From: Myxococcales bacterium
GTDB taxonomy: Bacteria; Myxococcota_A; Bradymonadia; Bradymonadales; Bradymonadaceae
DNA length: 33,929 bases
Reading direction: 5' to 3'
Assembly (NCBI GenBank): GCA_026988815.1
Contig: JALSKP010000799.1
Span: 1-33,929 of the forward strand
A program made the translations under genes and the position numbers. Positions 1 through 8,101 of this stretch are shown one piece after another. Under the pieces are notes generated by a model. The model did not search any database and was not told the DNA's origin. It saw only the letters and a program-made list of their open reading frames with translations. Within the stretch, counting starts at the first letter, position 1. The number at the start of each line of letters is the position of its first letter.

Positions 1-2
1 AA

Positions 3-794
3 CGCCAGCGATCCTATTCCGATGTTGCCGCCTTGAGAGTGCGCGATAATGATGAAATCGGTTGGGTTCTCCCCGGAGGTACGCGCGCAACGGCAATGTT
101 TTTCACCAGTGCGGGCCGCTGTTATACCATGCGTATTGCCGACATTATTCAGACAACAGGTTACGGCGATCCCTTGGCTGCCCTCTTTGCGTTTTCCGAC
201 GGCGAACGCGTTGTTGGTGTTGTGACCGATGATGCTCGTGTTCTTTGGTCACCCCCACCGATCGTCTCAGATCAACAAACCATCGATGGCGAAGTCGAAT
301 ACTCCGAACCGGGATCTCCACAATTTGTGGCGGTGAGTGAGAAAGGACAATCTTTGCGTTTTGCCCTAAGAAACTTCCACGAAATAAGCACAAAGAAAGG
401 AAGGGTCTTCATGAAGTTGGCCAAAGGAGATCGCGTTCTCAATCTTGAACCCACCGTTCGGGACGAGGAAATGATCGTCATCGCAACGACAAACGGACGT
501 GGACTTATCTTTAATGTTTCAGAAATTTCTTTCGTTAAAAATGCCGCCAAAGGTGTGCGTGCCATAACCTTAGAAAAAGGAGATTCCGTACTCGACTTTA
601 CTTTATCTAGAAATTCTATGGAGGGTTTGGACGTGGAAACCAATCGCGGCGCGCGCGTCATTATTCGGTCTGCGAAGGCAAAGTTTGAACCCTCATCGAG
701 GGCCAATAAGGGGCGCTGGATTATTAAACGCGGACATCTCATTCGCTCACACCGAACCACCGTCGAATACTCTGATGAAAACGAAGAGGAATAA
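3..794 (+). CDS. Type IIA topoisomerase subunit A (GyrA/ParC), C-terminal domain, 5' truncated by window
   Basis: The frame is open to the left edge of the window, so this is the 3' end of a larger gene; the TTG at 33 is not a real start. The visible ~263 residues look like the C-terminal DNA-wrapping beta-propeller of GyrA or ParC: repeated blades of the form FFTSAGRCYTMRIADI, then a conserved G-x-P-L turn and short strands such as ERVVGVV and EMIVIATTNGRGLIF. In the family this domain binds and bends DNA around the cleavage core. The last blade ends in a basic stretch (ANKGRWIIKRGHLIRS) and an acidic tail. No clear GyrA-box (QRRGGKG) is visible, so gyrase and topoisomerase IV cannot be separated from this fragment. 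The stop lies 27 bp before the next gene, which may be co-transcribed. Confidence 0.75.
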   Translation, partial: RQRSYSDVAALRVRDNDEIGWVLPGGTRATAMFFTSAGRCYTMRIADIIQTTGYGDPLAALFAFSDGERVVGVVTDDARVLWSPPPIVSDQQTIDGEVEYSEPGSPQFVAVSEKGQSLRFALRNFHEISTKKGRVFMKLAKGDRVLNLEPTVRDEEMIVIATTNGRGLIFNVSEISFVKNAAKGVRAITLEKGDSVLDFTLSRNSMEGLDVETNRGARVIIRSAKAKFEPSSRANKGRWIIKRGHLIRSHRTTVEYSDENEEE

Positions 795-821
795 AAAACC
801 TCTCCTACCTATGGTTAAAAT

Positions 822-3800
822 ATGAAGGGCAAAAACGAGCAACTCGCAATTTCACAAGTTCAAGATTTCGACTGGTTAAAACGCGTCGATGGATTTTTTG
901 TTGTCGTAAAGGGACAGCTTTGCATCGTAAGTCATCCGGACAGAAATAAGTGGATTTTCGAAGAAGTGTATCGTTGTATACTTTCCCAGACCTTTTCGAC
1001 TGCAGAACTTCGCCGTGTGTTTAGTTGTCGCGAAGTCGTCGTCGTGGACCTCTCCTTTCTTTCTCGGTGGCGCTATCACGAGAAACGCCTTAACCTTGCG
1101 ACTCTGGAAAAGCTTATTCAATCCGGAATTGGGCCTGCGAAAACGCTAAAAAATAAGCGCTGGAAACAACGGCTGTCTTATCTTCGTGCACGCTATGAAA
1201 TTCTCAAATCTCTTTTTCATTCACAGGATTTTAACCATCCGCTTCTTCTTCAGCCCCGACAAACAAAAGACATCGAAAAGTCCTTTTTGCACCAACAGCT
1301 TTCCTTTTTCTACGGAACGAGAAGCGCAAATGAGGCTCTTTCGCGCTTTCAAAAATCTACGCCTTTTGAGGTGATTTGGGGGAAAATTCAACCCCATCTT
1401 TTCGAGTACGATCGTCTAAAATTAATTATGACCATGCTCGGCGACGAAGACCTCTCGTTGCATTCCTATAAAAAGGACCTCGCCCGATTGTTGAGCGGAT
1501 ACAAAGAAAAACGCAAGCCATTGGTAAGAGACCTCCTGCAGAAAATTTACGAAGATAGCGAAAAACGTCGTCGTGATTATCTCTCCCTTAAATCGATTCA
1601 AAGTATTCACGCCTCGATTCTTTTCCCGGAATTCGTCGACATCCTGCTAGCTTTTCCGCAAGACAATCTTGCTTCTATTTTATCTTATAAAGATCGTTCA
1701 AGACTGGAAGCGGTCCTTTGCGCAACGCGCGGAAAAGATTTAAAGGTGAGAGACTTGTTTGACCTGGCCGAAAGTAAACTCCATCGCGACGACTTGGAGT
1801 CGGGTTACGAAATCGTTCATGAACTTCATTATTTCAAATCCCAATCCGCGCTAAAAAGGTATCTCCGCGTTCGGCGTCGCCATCCCAAAGCGTCAATTCT
1901 CAACCAAGAATGGGTGATGCGATTGTTTCACTCAACCGATGATTGGGTCGGCAATCTCGCGCTTTCTCTCATCGCGCCGAGAAAAGAATTTGATCTCGCC
2001 GGTTTGTTTACGCTTACTTCAACGCTTCTCAAAGATGTTCTTCCCGAATTCGAAGAAGAGATGGCGATGTGGGATAATCCCACCTTAGAGACGAGGCCCG
2101 AAGGATGGGAAAAGGTCGCCGATGCGCTAAATATTACAACCAGCACCGTAGACGCCTATCTTTATTATCGTAAAATATTAGGAGAAGGGTTTACCTTTTC
2201 TACCGCTTTGGAAGAGCCTTTGCGTTTGGTCGAAAATGAAGAAAAACAACTTCTATTCTTGAAAAAGAAATTAAAGGATACTCCCGAGAATCATAAAATA
2301 GCAGAAATTATAACGGGCTTAGAAGACCCCGAGGGTCGAGATAAGCGAATCGAGAAGGCTCGACTGAGCGCACAAAAAACGATGAAGCGTGCGATAGAGA
2401 ACATGAAAAGCGATGCGCTTAATGGTGTTCTGATAAAGATCGCAAAAAGGGTTTTGAATCGAAAATATGGATTACGCAAAGATGCCGTTTTCTCGTCTTC
2501 GCTACTCAACGCCTTTCATCTCCTCAATTCAGAACGTGTGGACAGTAAATTATTGGCGAGGTTTTTTAAAGCCATCGTCGAAGGTGAGTCGTTTTCACAA
2601 TGGCCGGAAAATCAAAAGTTTTTGACTAGAAAAAGAGAATTTGATTCCCAAGTTTGGCTCGAAGGATTTGATATCCGTTGTGGTGATTATCGTATTTATG
2701 TTGAAAAAGATCCGCTGGAAGCGATTAAAATGGGGTCCTACTTTGATACCTGTTTGGGATTAGAAAATGGGATGAATGCCTTTAGCGCACTCGTGAATGT
2801 ATGCGATGTGAATAAGCATGTGATCTACGCCAGAAATAGGAAGGGCGCCGTCGTTGCGCGAAAACTTGTGGCCCTAGATTCCAAAAATGGTTTGCTTGGT
2901 TACCATACTTATATGCAGTCAAGTGCTCGCGAGAACCTGGGACCCTTCTTTTCCAGCGCGATAGAAGCGTTTGCCGATCGATGTGCGCTGACCTTGGTTG
3001 ACCAAGGAGAGCCGGAAATACTCACAAGTAAAAATTGGTATAATGACGGCTCGCAGAGCTGGTCCGGGCTGACCATCGAAAACGAGAAAGACCCAGATTG
3101 GGAGGCCTTCTATTTGAAGGCGTCGCGGGAGGTTGATCTCGATGCGCTCAAAAAGGTCGCAAAGGAAGGTTATATGCCTTGGCGGACGCTCGCAGAAAGC
3201 GAACTTCTCCAGAGAAAAGACTATAGGAGGTGTTATTTCAATCGTATTGGATTTTACCGAATTCAGGATTGTTTTGAGTCTCCAAAGTTCCGATGTGATT
3301 GGATAGCCGACGCCTTTCTTAGATCTCGTGGTAGTTGTGAATTCGACTCATATGGTGAATCCTCACTGATTCGAATCGATATTTCATTCTCCTCTCTAGG
3401 CCCCAAGACGCTGGTTTCCATTCTCGAAAAATACTGGAAGGTTGCCAGGGCGTTACCAATCCCTTGTCTGGTTGAGCGTTTTCATGATGATTGTTTCAAG
3501 AGTTTTGAAAAAGCCTGGCGAGACCTTTTTTTGGCCGCCCATCTTTCGGGCGAGGATATCTCTTGTGTTGAAAGTCTGCTCGATCACCGCCATGCGAGTG
3601 TGCGTCGCATTGCTCTCTTGGTGTTTGCCTGCGTACCAACGCCCCCAAGAAAATTGCGAAAGTTACTAAAACAAACGAAAGAGACGAAGGAAGGGATTGA
3701 TATAGTAAGAGCACTTACCTTATGCGCAGATCAAAGAGACCTCGGTAGTATAAAAAATCTATTTCTTAAGGCGCCTTCAAATTCGGTGTTCGCTTATGCG

Positions 3801-4634
3801 TTGATGCTGCTCGGACAAGAGGCGCTTGTCCGGAAAAACTGGGTTTTTGATGAAAAGGACGAGAGCGAAGAGGCGCTAGCTCTAGGGCGATCGCTTGGGC
3901 CCTTGGTTACTTTCGATGGGTTCAGGAAAAAGATATATGGTTCAGACAATCGAAAGGAGCGTGCCGAGTTGTTGGAAAAACTTCTGCAGTTCGGTCAGTT
4001 CTTCGGGGACGTGGAGAAACTCGACAGACCCAAAACTCAACTTTATACGCACATCGAAAGCATCAAAAAAGGTAAAAATGACGCCTATTTTTCGAAGGGA
4101 AGTATAGGCGCCCTTTATGGTCCAGGTGTCGCTTTTTCAATGTTAGAATGTATTGCTCAAGAAAAAGAGGATAGACGTTCGGCGCTCTTTTCCCTTTTAA
4201 AAAGGTCAAGGGAGCTTTTATTGGCAAGCTATATCTCTCCCGGAAGAGTCGTTTATGTGGGACGAGAAATTGAAGCTCAAAAATGCATACATAGTAAAGT
4301 AAAAGACTATTTTTCGCTCGGACAAACAGTCATAGCAGGCGGTGATTATGAAAGGATTACCCTAGCGTTGCGAACCCAAGAACCTGTTCGCCTTCGCGCT
4401 CTGAGGCGTTTGCGAAACCAAATTCTAAACAATGGTGGTCGAGGCATATCGATGTTTTTTGAGAATGTTTGTAATAGCGTCGTGTTGGAAAAAGGTGACG
4501 CCTTTATCGAAGAGACCCTACGTATGGTCAAGATCGACGATGCCCCGTGGTATATTTCAACCTTGCTCAATCAGCATGATCGCATCGTGGCAATCGTGAA
4601 GAAAGTATGGCCGGACCTCCTTCCCAAGCAGTGA
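822..4634 (+). CDS. Very large uncharacterised protein (1270 aa) with a conserved central module and HEAT-like C-terminal half
   Basis: I do not recognise a named family. The protein is soluble, rich in Lys, Arg, Glu and Leu, and mostly helical by composition. It has no signal peptide or membrane segment. The central part (about residues 620-700) is the most family-like: a D-P-L-E-A-I-x-M-G-S-Y-F-x-T-C-L core, then N-x-F-S-A-L-V-N, D-V-N-K-H-V-I-Y-A-R-N-R and V-V-A-R-K-L-V-A. I associate this kind of segment, from memory only, with large uncharacterised proteins of myxobacteria and planctomycetes. Residues ~900-1000 contain HEAT-like helical pairs (HASVRRIALLVFACVPTP). The gene starts 27 bp after the topoisomerase subunit stop. 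No strong Shine-Dalgarno is visible before the ATG at 822, but the next upstream ATG in the spacer is closed by a stop. Existence as a gene is near certain; function is unknown. Confidence 0.85.
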   Translation: MKGKNEQLAISQVQDFDWLKRVDGFFVVVKGQLCIVSHPDRNKWIFEEVYRCILSQTFSTAELRRVFSCREVVVVDLSFLSRWRYHEKRLNLATLEKLIQSGIGPAKTLKNKRWKQRLSYLRARYEILKSLFHSQDFNHPLLLQPRQTKDIEKSFLHQQLSFFYGTRSANEALSRFQKSTPFEVIWGKIQPHLFEYDRLKLIMTMLGDEDLSLHSYKKDLARLLSGYKEKRKPLVRDLLQKIYEDSEKRRRDYLSLKSIQSIHASILFPEFVDILLAFPQDNLASILSYKDRSRLEAVLCATRGKDLKVRDLFDLAESKLHRDDLESGYEIVHELHYFKSQSALKRYLRVRRRHPKASILNQEWVMRLFHSTDDWVGNLALSLIAPRKEFDLAGLFTLTSTLLKDVLPEFEEEMAMWDNPTLETRPEGWEKVADALNITTSTVDAYLYYRKILGEGFTFSTALEEPLRLVENEEKQLLFLKKKLKDTPENHKIAEIITGLEDPEGRDKRIEKARLSAQKTMKRAIENMKSDALNGVLIKIAKRVLNRKYGLRKDAVFSSSLLNAFHLLNSERVDSKLLARFFKAIVEGESFSQWPENQKFLTRKREFDSQVWLEGFDIRCGDYRIYVEKDPLEAIKMGSYFDTCLGLENGMNAFSALVNVCDVNKHVIYARNRKGAVVARKLVALDSKNGLLGYHTYMQSSARENLGPFFSSAIEAFADRCALTLVDQGEPEILTSKNWYNDGSQSWSGLTIENEKDPDWEAFYLKASREVDLDALKKVAKEGYMPWRTLAESELLQRKDYRRCYFNRIGFYRIQDCFESPKFRCDWIADAFLRSRGSCEFDSYGESSLIRIDISFSSLGPKTLVSILEKYWKVARALPIPCLVERFHDDCFKSFEKAWRDLFLAAHLSGEDISCVESLLDHRHASVRRIALLVFACVPTPPRKLRKLLKQTKETKEGIDIVRALTLCADQRDLGSIKNLFLKAPSNSVFAYALMLLGQEALVRKNWVFDEKDESEEALALGRSLGPLVTFDGFRKKIYGSDNRKERAELLEKLLQFGQFFGDVEKLDRPKTQLYTHIESIKKGKNDAYFSKGSIGALYGPGVAFSMLECIAQEKEDRRSALFSLLKRSRELLLASYISPGRVVYVGREIEAQKCIHSKVKDYFSLGQTVIAGGDYERITLALRTQEPVRLRALRRLRNQILNNGGRGISMFFENVCNSVVLEKGDAFIEETLRMVKIDDAPWYISTLLNQHDRIVAIVKKVWPDLLPKQ

Positions 4635-4656
4635 ACAGACTTCTAGAAGGCAAGGA

Positions 4657-4727
4657 AAACCTCCCCCCTTGGGAGAGAGGATAAGAAAAAACCTCGCTCC
4701 TCCGCCGGGAGCGGGATAAGAGGAAAA
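4657..4727. repeat. Two tandem REP-like imperfect palindromes between convergent genes
   Basis: Two related units follow one another. Each begins AAACCTC and ends GGATAAG(A). The first has stem CTCCC (4661-4665) and GGGAG (4671-4675). The second has stem CGCTCC (4695-4700) and GGAGCG (4708-4713). They lie between the ends of the convergent 1270-aa gene and the P450 gene. The layout suits a REP-type interspersed repeat and could also act as a bidirectional terminator. There is no long T-run after either stem. Confidence 0.5.
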
Positions 4728-4775
4728 TAAAGTTACTCATACAAATAACCGAACTCTTAAACGAATTTAAGAAAT

Positions 4776-6152
4776 TTATGATCTCGCAGTCAATTCGAGA
4801 TGGATGGGTGTGATCGGTCGCAAGGTGATCGCGGGTTCAAGGACGAGTTCGTCTTTAGTAACATCTTTTACAGAATATTTTTGGAGGATAGTTGAAACAA
4901 CGAGAAGCATTTCCATCATCGCAAAATGCTTTCCGATACAGAGCCGAGCGCCGCCGCCGAATGGGATAAAAGCAAAGCGCGGATTGTTATCCAGCGAGCC
5001 GTCCAGCCATCGAGAGGGATTGAACTTTAAAGGGTTTTTATACCAGCGGGAGTCGTGATGAATCGCACAAATGGGAATACCAACTTGGTGGCCTTTTTTA
5101 TAAGTGATCCCGTCGATATCAAAATCGTCGGTGATTTCTCGAGCGATAAGCCAGGCGGGCGGATACAAACGCATGGCCTCATTTGCAAACGCCTCCAAAT
5201 AGATCAGCTCTTTGGTGTGTTCCATATTGGGGATTTCCTCGCCGATGATCTCGTCGATTTCTGTTTGAGCACGCCTTAAGGTATCCGGGTTTTTTGCCAA
5301 CAAAAGTAACATATAGGTGATCGAGAGGGCCGTGGTTTCGTGACCGGCAAGGAACATCGTTATCGCTTCATCACGAAGTTGTTTGTCTGACATGGCATTG
5401 CCGTCTTCGTCCTTGGAAATCATAAAACGATTCAGCAGATCATCGCTATCGCCGTCTTCTTTTCGACGCGTATTGATAACGTCATAAATGATTTTATCGA
5501 GAATTTGAATGGAGGCTTGAAAGGTTTTTCGGTGAGGCGCGTTCACGAATTTTGGAACCATCGTCCACGCGGTGTGATGCTCTTTTGCAAAACTTTCCAT
5601 CGTGTCGTCGATCGCCTTTCCTGCCTCTTTTGCGATATCCAACTGATCGATACCTAAGAGGGTTTTCATGACGATGCGTAGGGTGAGGGCCATCATTTCT
5701 TTTTGGGTATGGATGACTTGCCCATCTTTCCACGTCGAGACGGCATCCCTTGTATAGTCGGTCATCGTCGTCGCATAGGAGCGGATTTGTTTAGGGCTCA
5801 ATGAAGGCGAGGCGAGTTTTCGCTGCTTTTTCCATGATTCTCCTTCGTTGGTCAGCAAGCCAATACCAAGAAGATCGTCCAAAGAATGTGTGATGACATC
5901 TTTTTTTAGATTGGCGTTGTTTTTTAGAAGAAGGGTTTCGATGACCTCAGGATCGTGAATGGCATAGAATGGAATGTTAGCCAAACGGTACCAATAGGTG
6001 TCTCCATATCGGCCCTTCATTATTTTGAAAAATCGTATTTGATCTTCGAAAAATAGTTTTTGAGTCGCCAACCATTGCGAAGATGCCGGACCTTTGGTTC
6101 CTGCAGGACGCATTTTTAAAAAATCGAAATTCTCTTTTATTTCTTCAAACAT
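4776..6152 (-). CDS. Cytochrome P450 monooxygenase
   Basis: This is a complete 458-aa P450, a haem-thiolate enzyme that inserts an oxygen atom into an organic substrate using electrons from a ferredoxin or flavodoxin partner. Family hallmarks are all present: C-helix WxxxR (W107-R111), I-helix oxygen-activation motif AGHETT (269-274), K-helix ExxR (E325-R328, NEAMRLYPP), and the haem loop FGGGARLCIG with the ligand Cys405. There is no signal peptide or membrane anchor, so it is probably cytosolic. The layout resembles bacterial CYP102/CYP110-like fatty-acid-type P450s, but the substrate cannot be read from the sequence. Start: ATG at 6152 with GGAG about 6 nt upstream. No reductase or ferredoxin is adjacent; a ferredoxin lies 8 kb away at 14560-14901. 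The gene stands alone, divergent from the BRCT gene. Confidence 0.96.
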   Translation of the reverse strand: MFEEIKENFDFLKMRPAGTKGPASSQWLATQKLFFEDQIRFFKIMKGRYGDTYWYRLANIPFYAIHDPEVIETLLLKNNANLKKDVITHSLDDLLGIGLLTNEGESWKKQRKLASPSLSPKQIRSYATTMTDYTRDAVSTWKDGQVIHTQKEMMALTLRIVMKTLLGIDQLDIAKEAGKAIDDTMESFAKEHHTAWTMVPKFVNAPHRKTFQASIQILDKIIYDVINTRRKEDGDSDDLLNRFMISKDEDGNAMSDKQLRDEAITMFLAGHETTALSITYMLLLLAKNPDTLRRAQTEIDEIIGEEIPNMEHTKELIYLEAFANEAMRLYPPAWLIAREITDDFDIDGITYKKGHQVGIPICAIHHDSRWYKNPLKFNPSRWLDGSLDNNPRFAFIPFGGGARLCIGKHFAMMEMLLVVSTILQKYSVKDVTKDELVLEPAITLRPITPIHLELTARS

Positions 6153-6253
6153 GTTGTCTCCGTAGAAGAAGGGAAGGGTAGAGGAATTACCGAGACTTTC
6201 AAGCGGAGAAAATAGTTGACCAGTTTACTACATGTGCAAAGGGGGCCGCTGCC

Positions 6254-6281
6254 TTGAAACGCTAGCGTAAGCGTGTATTAT
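6254..6281 (+). promoter_or_regulatory. Candidate sigma70-type promoter of the BRCT/MORN gene
   Basis: TTGAAA at 6254-6259 and TATTAT at 6276-6281 are separated by 16 bp, close to the -35/-10 consensus. The site lies about 50 bp before the ATG at 6333, on the correct strand. A small palindrome, CGCTAGCG, sits in the spacer and might be an operator. This was found by eye only. Confidence 0.4.
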
Positions 6282-6332
6282 TTAATGGGTAAATAGCTGT
6301 TGATAAATGTGTACTAAATAGAGGAATGAAAA

Positions 6333-7187
6333 ATGGATCATCTAAAAGGAAAAACAATCGTGTTAAGCGGGACCTTCAGCGCATTTTCACGAAACGAAGC
6401 TGCCACCGTTTTAAAGGCGTGTGGGGCGCGCGTTACAGGCTCAATTAGTGGAAAAACGGACGCGCTCATCACGGGGAAAAATCCAGGATTGAGCAAACTC
6501 ATCAGTGCTAAAAAACATGATGTCGTTATTCTGAACGAAGACGATCTGCACGATATTTTGAAAGGTTTGGCGCTTCCCGGCGACCTTCTCCAGGAAGAAC
6601 CCGAAGAGGTCGAAAGACAAACGACTCCTATTCCTTATGAGGAGGAAATTAGAGATGGTAAAAAGACAACCTATTATCCCAACTCAAAACAGATCCACAT
6701 TGTCGGTGAATTTAAGAAGGGTTTACGCGAGGGGTCTTGGAAAGAGTACTGGCCCAATGGTCAAATGAAACAAGATTACGGTTGGAAAGATGGCCTCAAA
6801 GATGGCGTGGAATACGATTGGCGAGATGACGCGATTCAGGTTTGTGAAGGCCAAAATAAAAAACACCAGCGACAAGGTAAATGGGTTTATTGGCACAGAA
6901 ATGGAGAGTACAAACAATCCTATCAATATAAAGCTGGCAAAACTTTCGGCGACTATATTTGGAACGGCGAGGACGGAAAGCCAAAGGGAAGAGGCGCCTT
7001 TGAAGACGGAAAACGTGTTGGTCGCTGGGAATGGTGGGAGGACAAAGTGCACCACCATACGATTACCCATTACGAAAACGGACAACGCGACGGCGCAAAC
7101 GAGGTCTTTTATAAAAACGGACAGTTGGCCTATAGCGTTCGTTACGAAGATGGGCATAAAAATGGACCATTTTTGGGTTGCGTTTAA
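6333..7187 (+). CDS. BRCT domain + MORN-type (YwqK-like) repeat protein, probably the 5' part of a frame-broken gene
   Basis: The 284-aa product has an N-terminal BRCT domain (residues 1-~78: hydrophobic strand KTIVLSGTF, then GGxxTxxI-like ACGARVTGSISGKTDALI and the HDVVILNEDDL segment). BRCT domains of this ligase/RFC1 type bind DNA ends or phosphopeptides. Residues ~105-280 are about six repeats with the pattern G-x-W-x-x-Y-x-x-N-G-Q-x-x-x-x-x-x-Y-x-x-G-x-x-x-G, typical of MORN_2/YwqK proteins. The ATG at 6333 follows GAGGAATGAAAA. The frame closes with TAA at 7185-7187, in what looks like mid-repeat (DGHKNGPF), while the +1 frame continues open with family-like sequence for 280 more residues. 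This suggests that one gene has been split; see the next entry. Confidence 0.85.
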   Translation: MDHLKGKTIVLSGTFSAFSRNEAATVLKACGARVTGSISGKTDALITGKNPGLSKLISAKKHDVVILNEDDLHDILKGLALPGDLLQEEPEEVERQTTPIPYEEEIRDGKKTTYYPNSKQIHIVGEFKKGLREGSWKEYWPNGQMKQDYGWKDGLKDGVEYDWRDDAIQVCEGQNKKHQRQGKWVYWHRNGEYKQSYQYKAGKTFGDYIWNGEDGKPKGRGAFEDGKRVGRWEWWEDKVHHHTITHYENGQRDGANEVFYKNGQLAYSVRYEDGHKNGPFLGCV

Positions 7188-8031
7188 GGCGATAAGGAAT
7201 TGCCCGACCTCGCCCCTTCTAAAGGCCGCTTTTTTGAGATTGCTCGACGAAGAAAAAACAGGAGACTATCAGGCCTATCAACATCTAAAGTCGGGGATTG
7301 AGGGATTGCTCAATCCGAAGGCTTGGGTGGAATGGATTCATGAAAATGGGGGTGGAGCGGCTTCGAGCGAATACGCACAGATCTATGGAAAAACATTTTC
7401 AGCCTTTAAAGACAATCTCGGTAAAAGCGAACAAAAGCCTTTGGATAAGATTGAAAAACTTCAACTCGAATGCGGTGATCTAGGCGAGACGATTTATGCA
7501 TTGCGAAAGCTAGAAGAAGCAAAAGATAAAACCCACTTGAATTTGATTGGCGGAGTCGCGCCCGGAGTGGATGCCTCACGTTGGCCCCAAGAGGATGATG
7601 AGTGGATGGAGCATAAATTTACGCTTGATCTGGACACGATGCCGGATTTGAAAAAGCGTTTTCCAGATTTTCGAACGATGTCGTTTTTTTGTGATGATGA
7701 GAGCGATAATTATATCGACGGTGGCGGGACGCAGGTGCTTTTTTCTACCGACGCGCAGGTGCAAAAAAATGATGCGCCTGAGGATCTGAATTCTAGTCGT
7801 CCCAGATACTTCGAAGCCGTGGAACTCAAGGTCGATATGAGCAATGAATCCCAACGTGATAAAGTCTATAGCCTACCTGCAAGGGTGCTCGGCGATCCTA
7901 TCTGGCTGCAAGGTGAGGAAGGAGGCGCAAACTTTATTATGCAATTTGACGAATTCTGTTGTGATATCAATTTAGGGGACATGGGTCTGATGTATGTTTT
8001 CTCGGACGATGCCTTTTGGCAATGCCATTAA
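7150..8031 (+). CDS. YwqG/DUF1963-like domain protein, probable 3' part of the frame-broken BRCT/MORN gene
   Basis: This reading frame (+1 relative to the upstream gene) encodes a helical segment (LLKAAFLRLLDEEKTGDYQA onward) and a C-terminal beta domain. Its ending resembles DUF1963/YwqG proteins: a D-P-I-W-L-Q motif, FIMQFDEF, then GDMGLMYVFSDDAF. YwqG domains are uncharacterised and often sit near MORN_2/YwqK proteins. A separate start is uncertain: ATG at 7150 or 7162 lacks a good ribosome site, and TTG at 7234 has AAAGG eight bases upstream. The coding sequence overlaps or abuts the upstream stop. Removing one T from the TTTTT at 7170-7174 would join both into a single protein of about 560 residues. 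Confidence 0.7.
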   Translation: MGIKMDHFWVAFKAIRNCPTSPLLKAAFLRLLDEEKTGDYQAYQHLKSGIEGLLNPKAWVEWIHENGGGAASSEYAQIYGKTFSAFKDNLGKSEQKPLDKIEKLQLECGDLGETIYALRKLEEAKDKTHLNLIGGVAPGVDASRWPQEDDEWMEHKFTLDLDTMPDLKKRFPDFRTMSFFCDDESDNYIDGGGTQVLFSTDAQVQKNDAPEDLNSSRPRYFEAVELKVDMSNESQRDKVYSLPARVLGDPIWLQGEEGGANFIMQFDEFCCDINLGDMGLMYVFSDDAFWQCH

Positions 8032-8101
8032 AAATCTACCCCCTCAAATCGACAATCTAAAACAAAGCAGGTAAAAGGCTGGGAACCTAAAGGATTTGAA
8101 T

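Noticed and set aside
4776-6152. Idea that the P450 and the ferredoxin at 14560-14901 form one pathway
   Set aside because: They are 8 kb apart, on separate transcripts, with unrelated neighbours; the link is only possible in principle.
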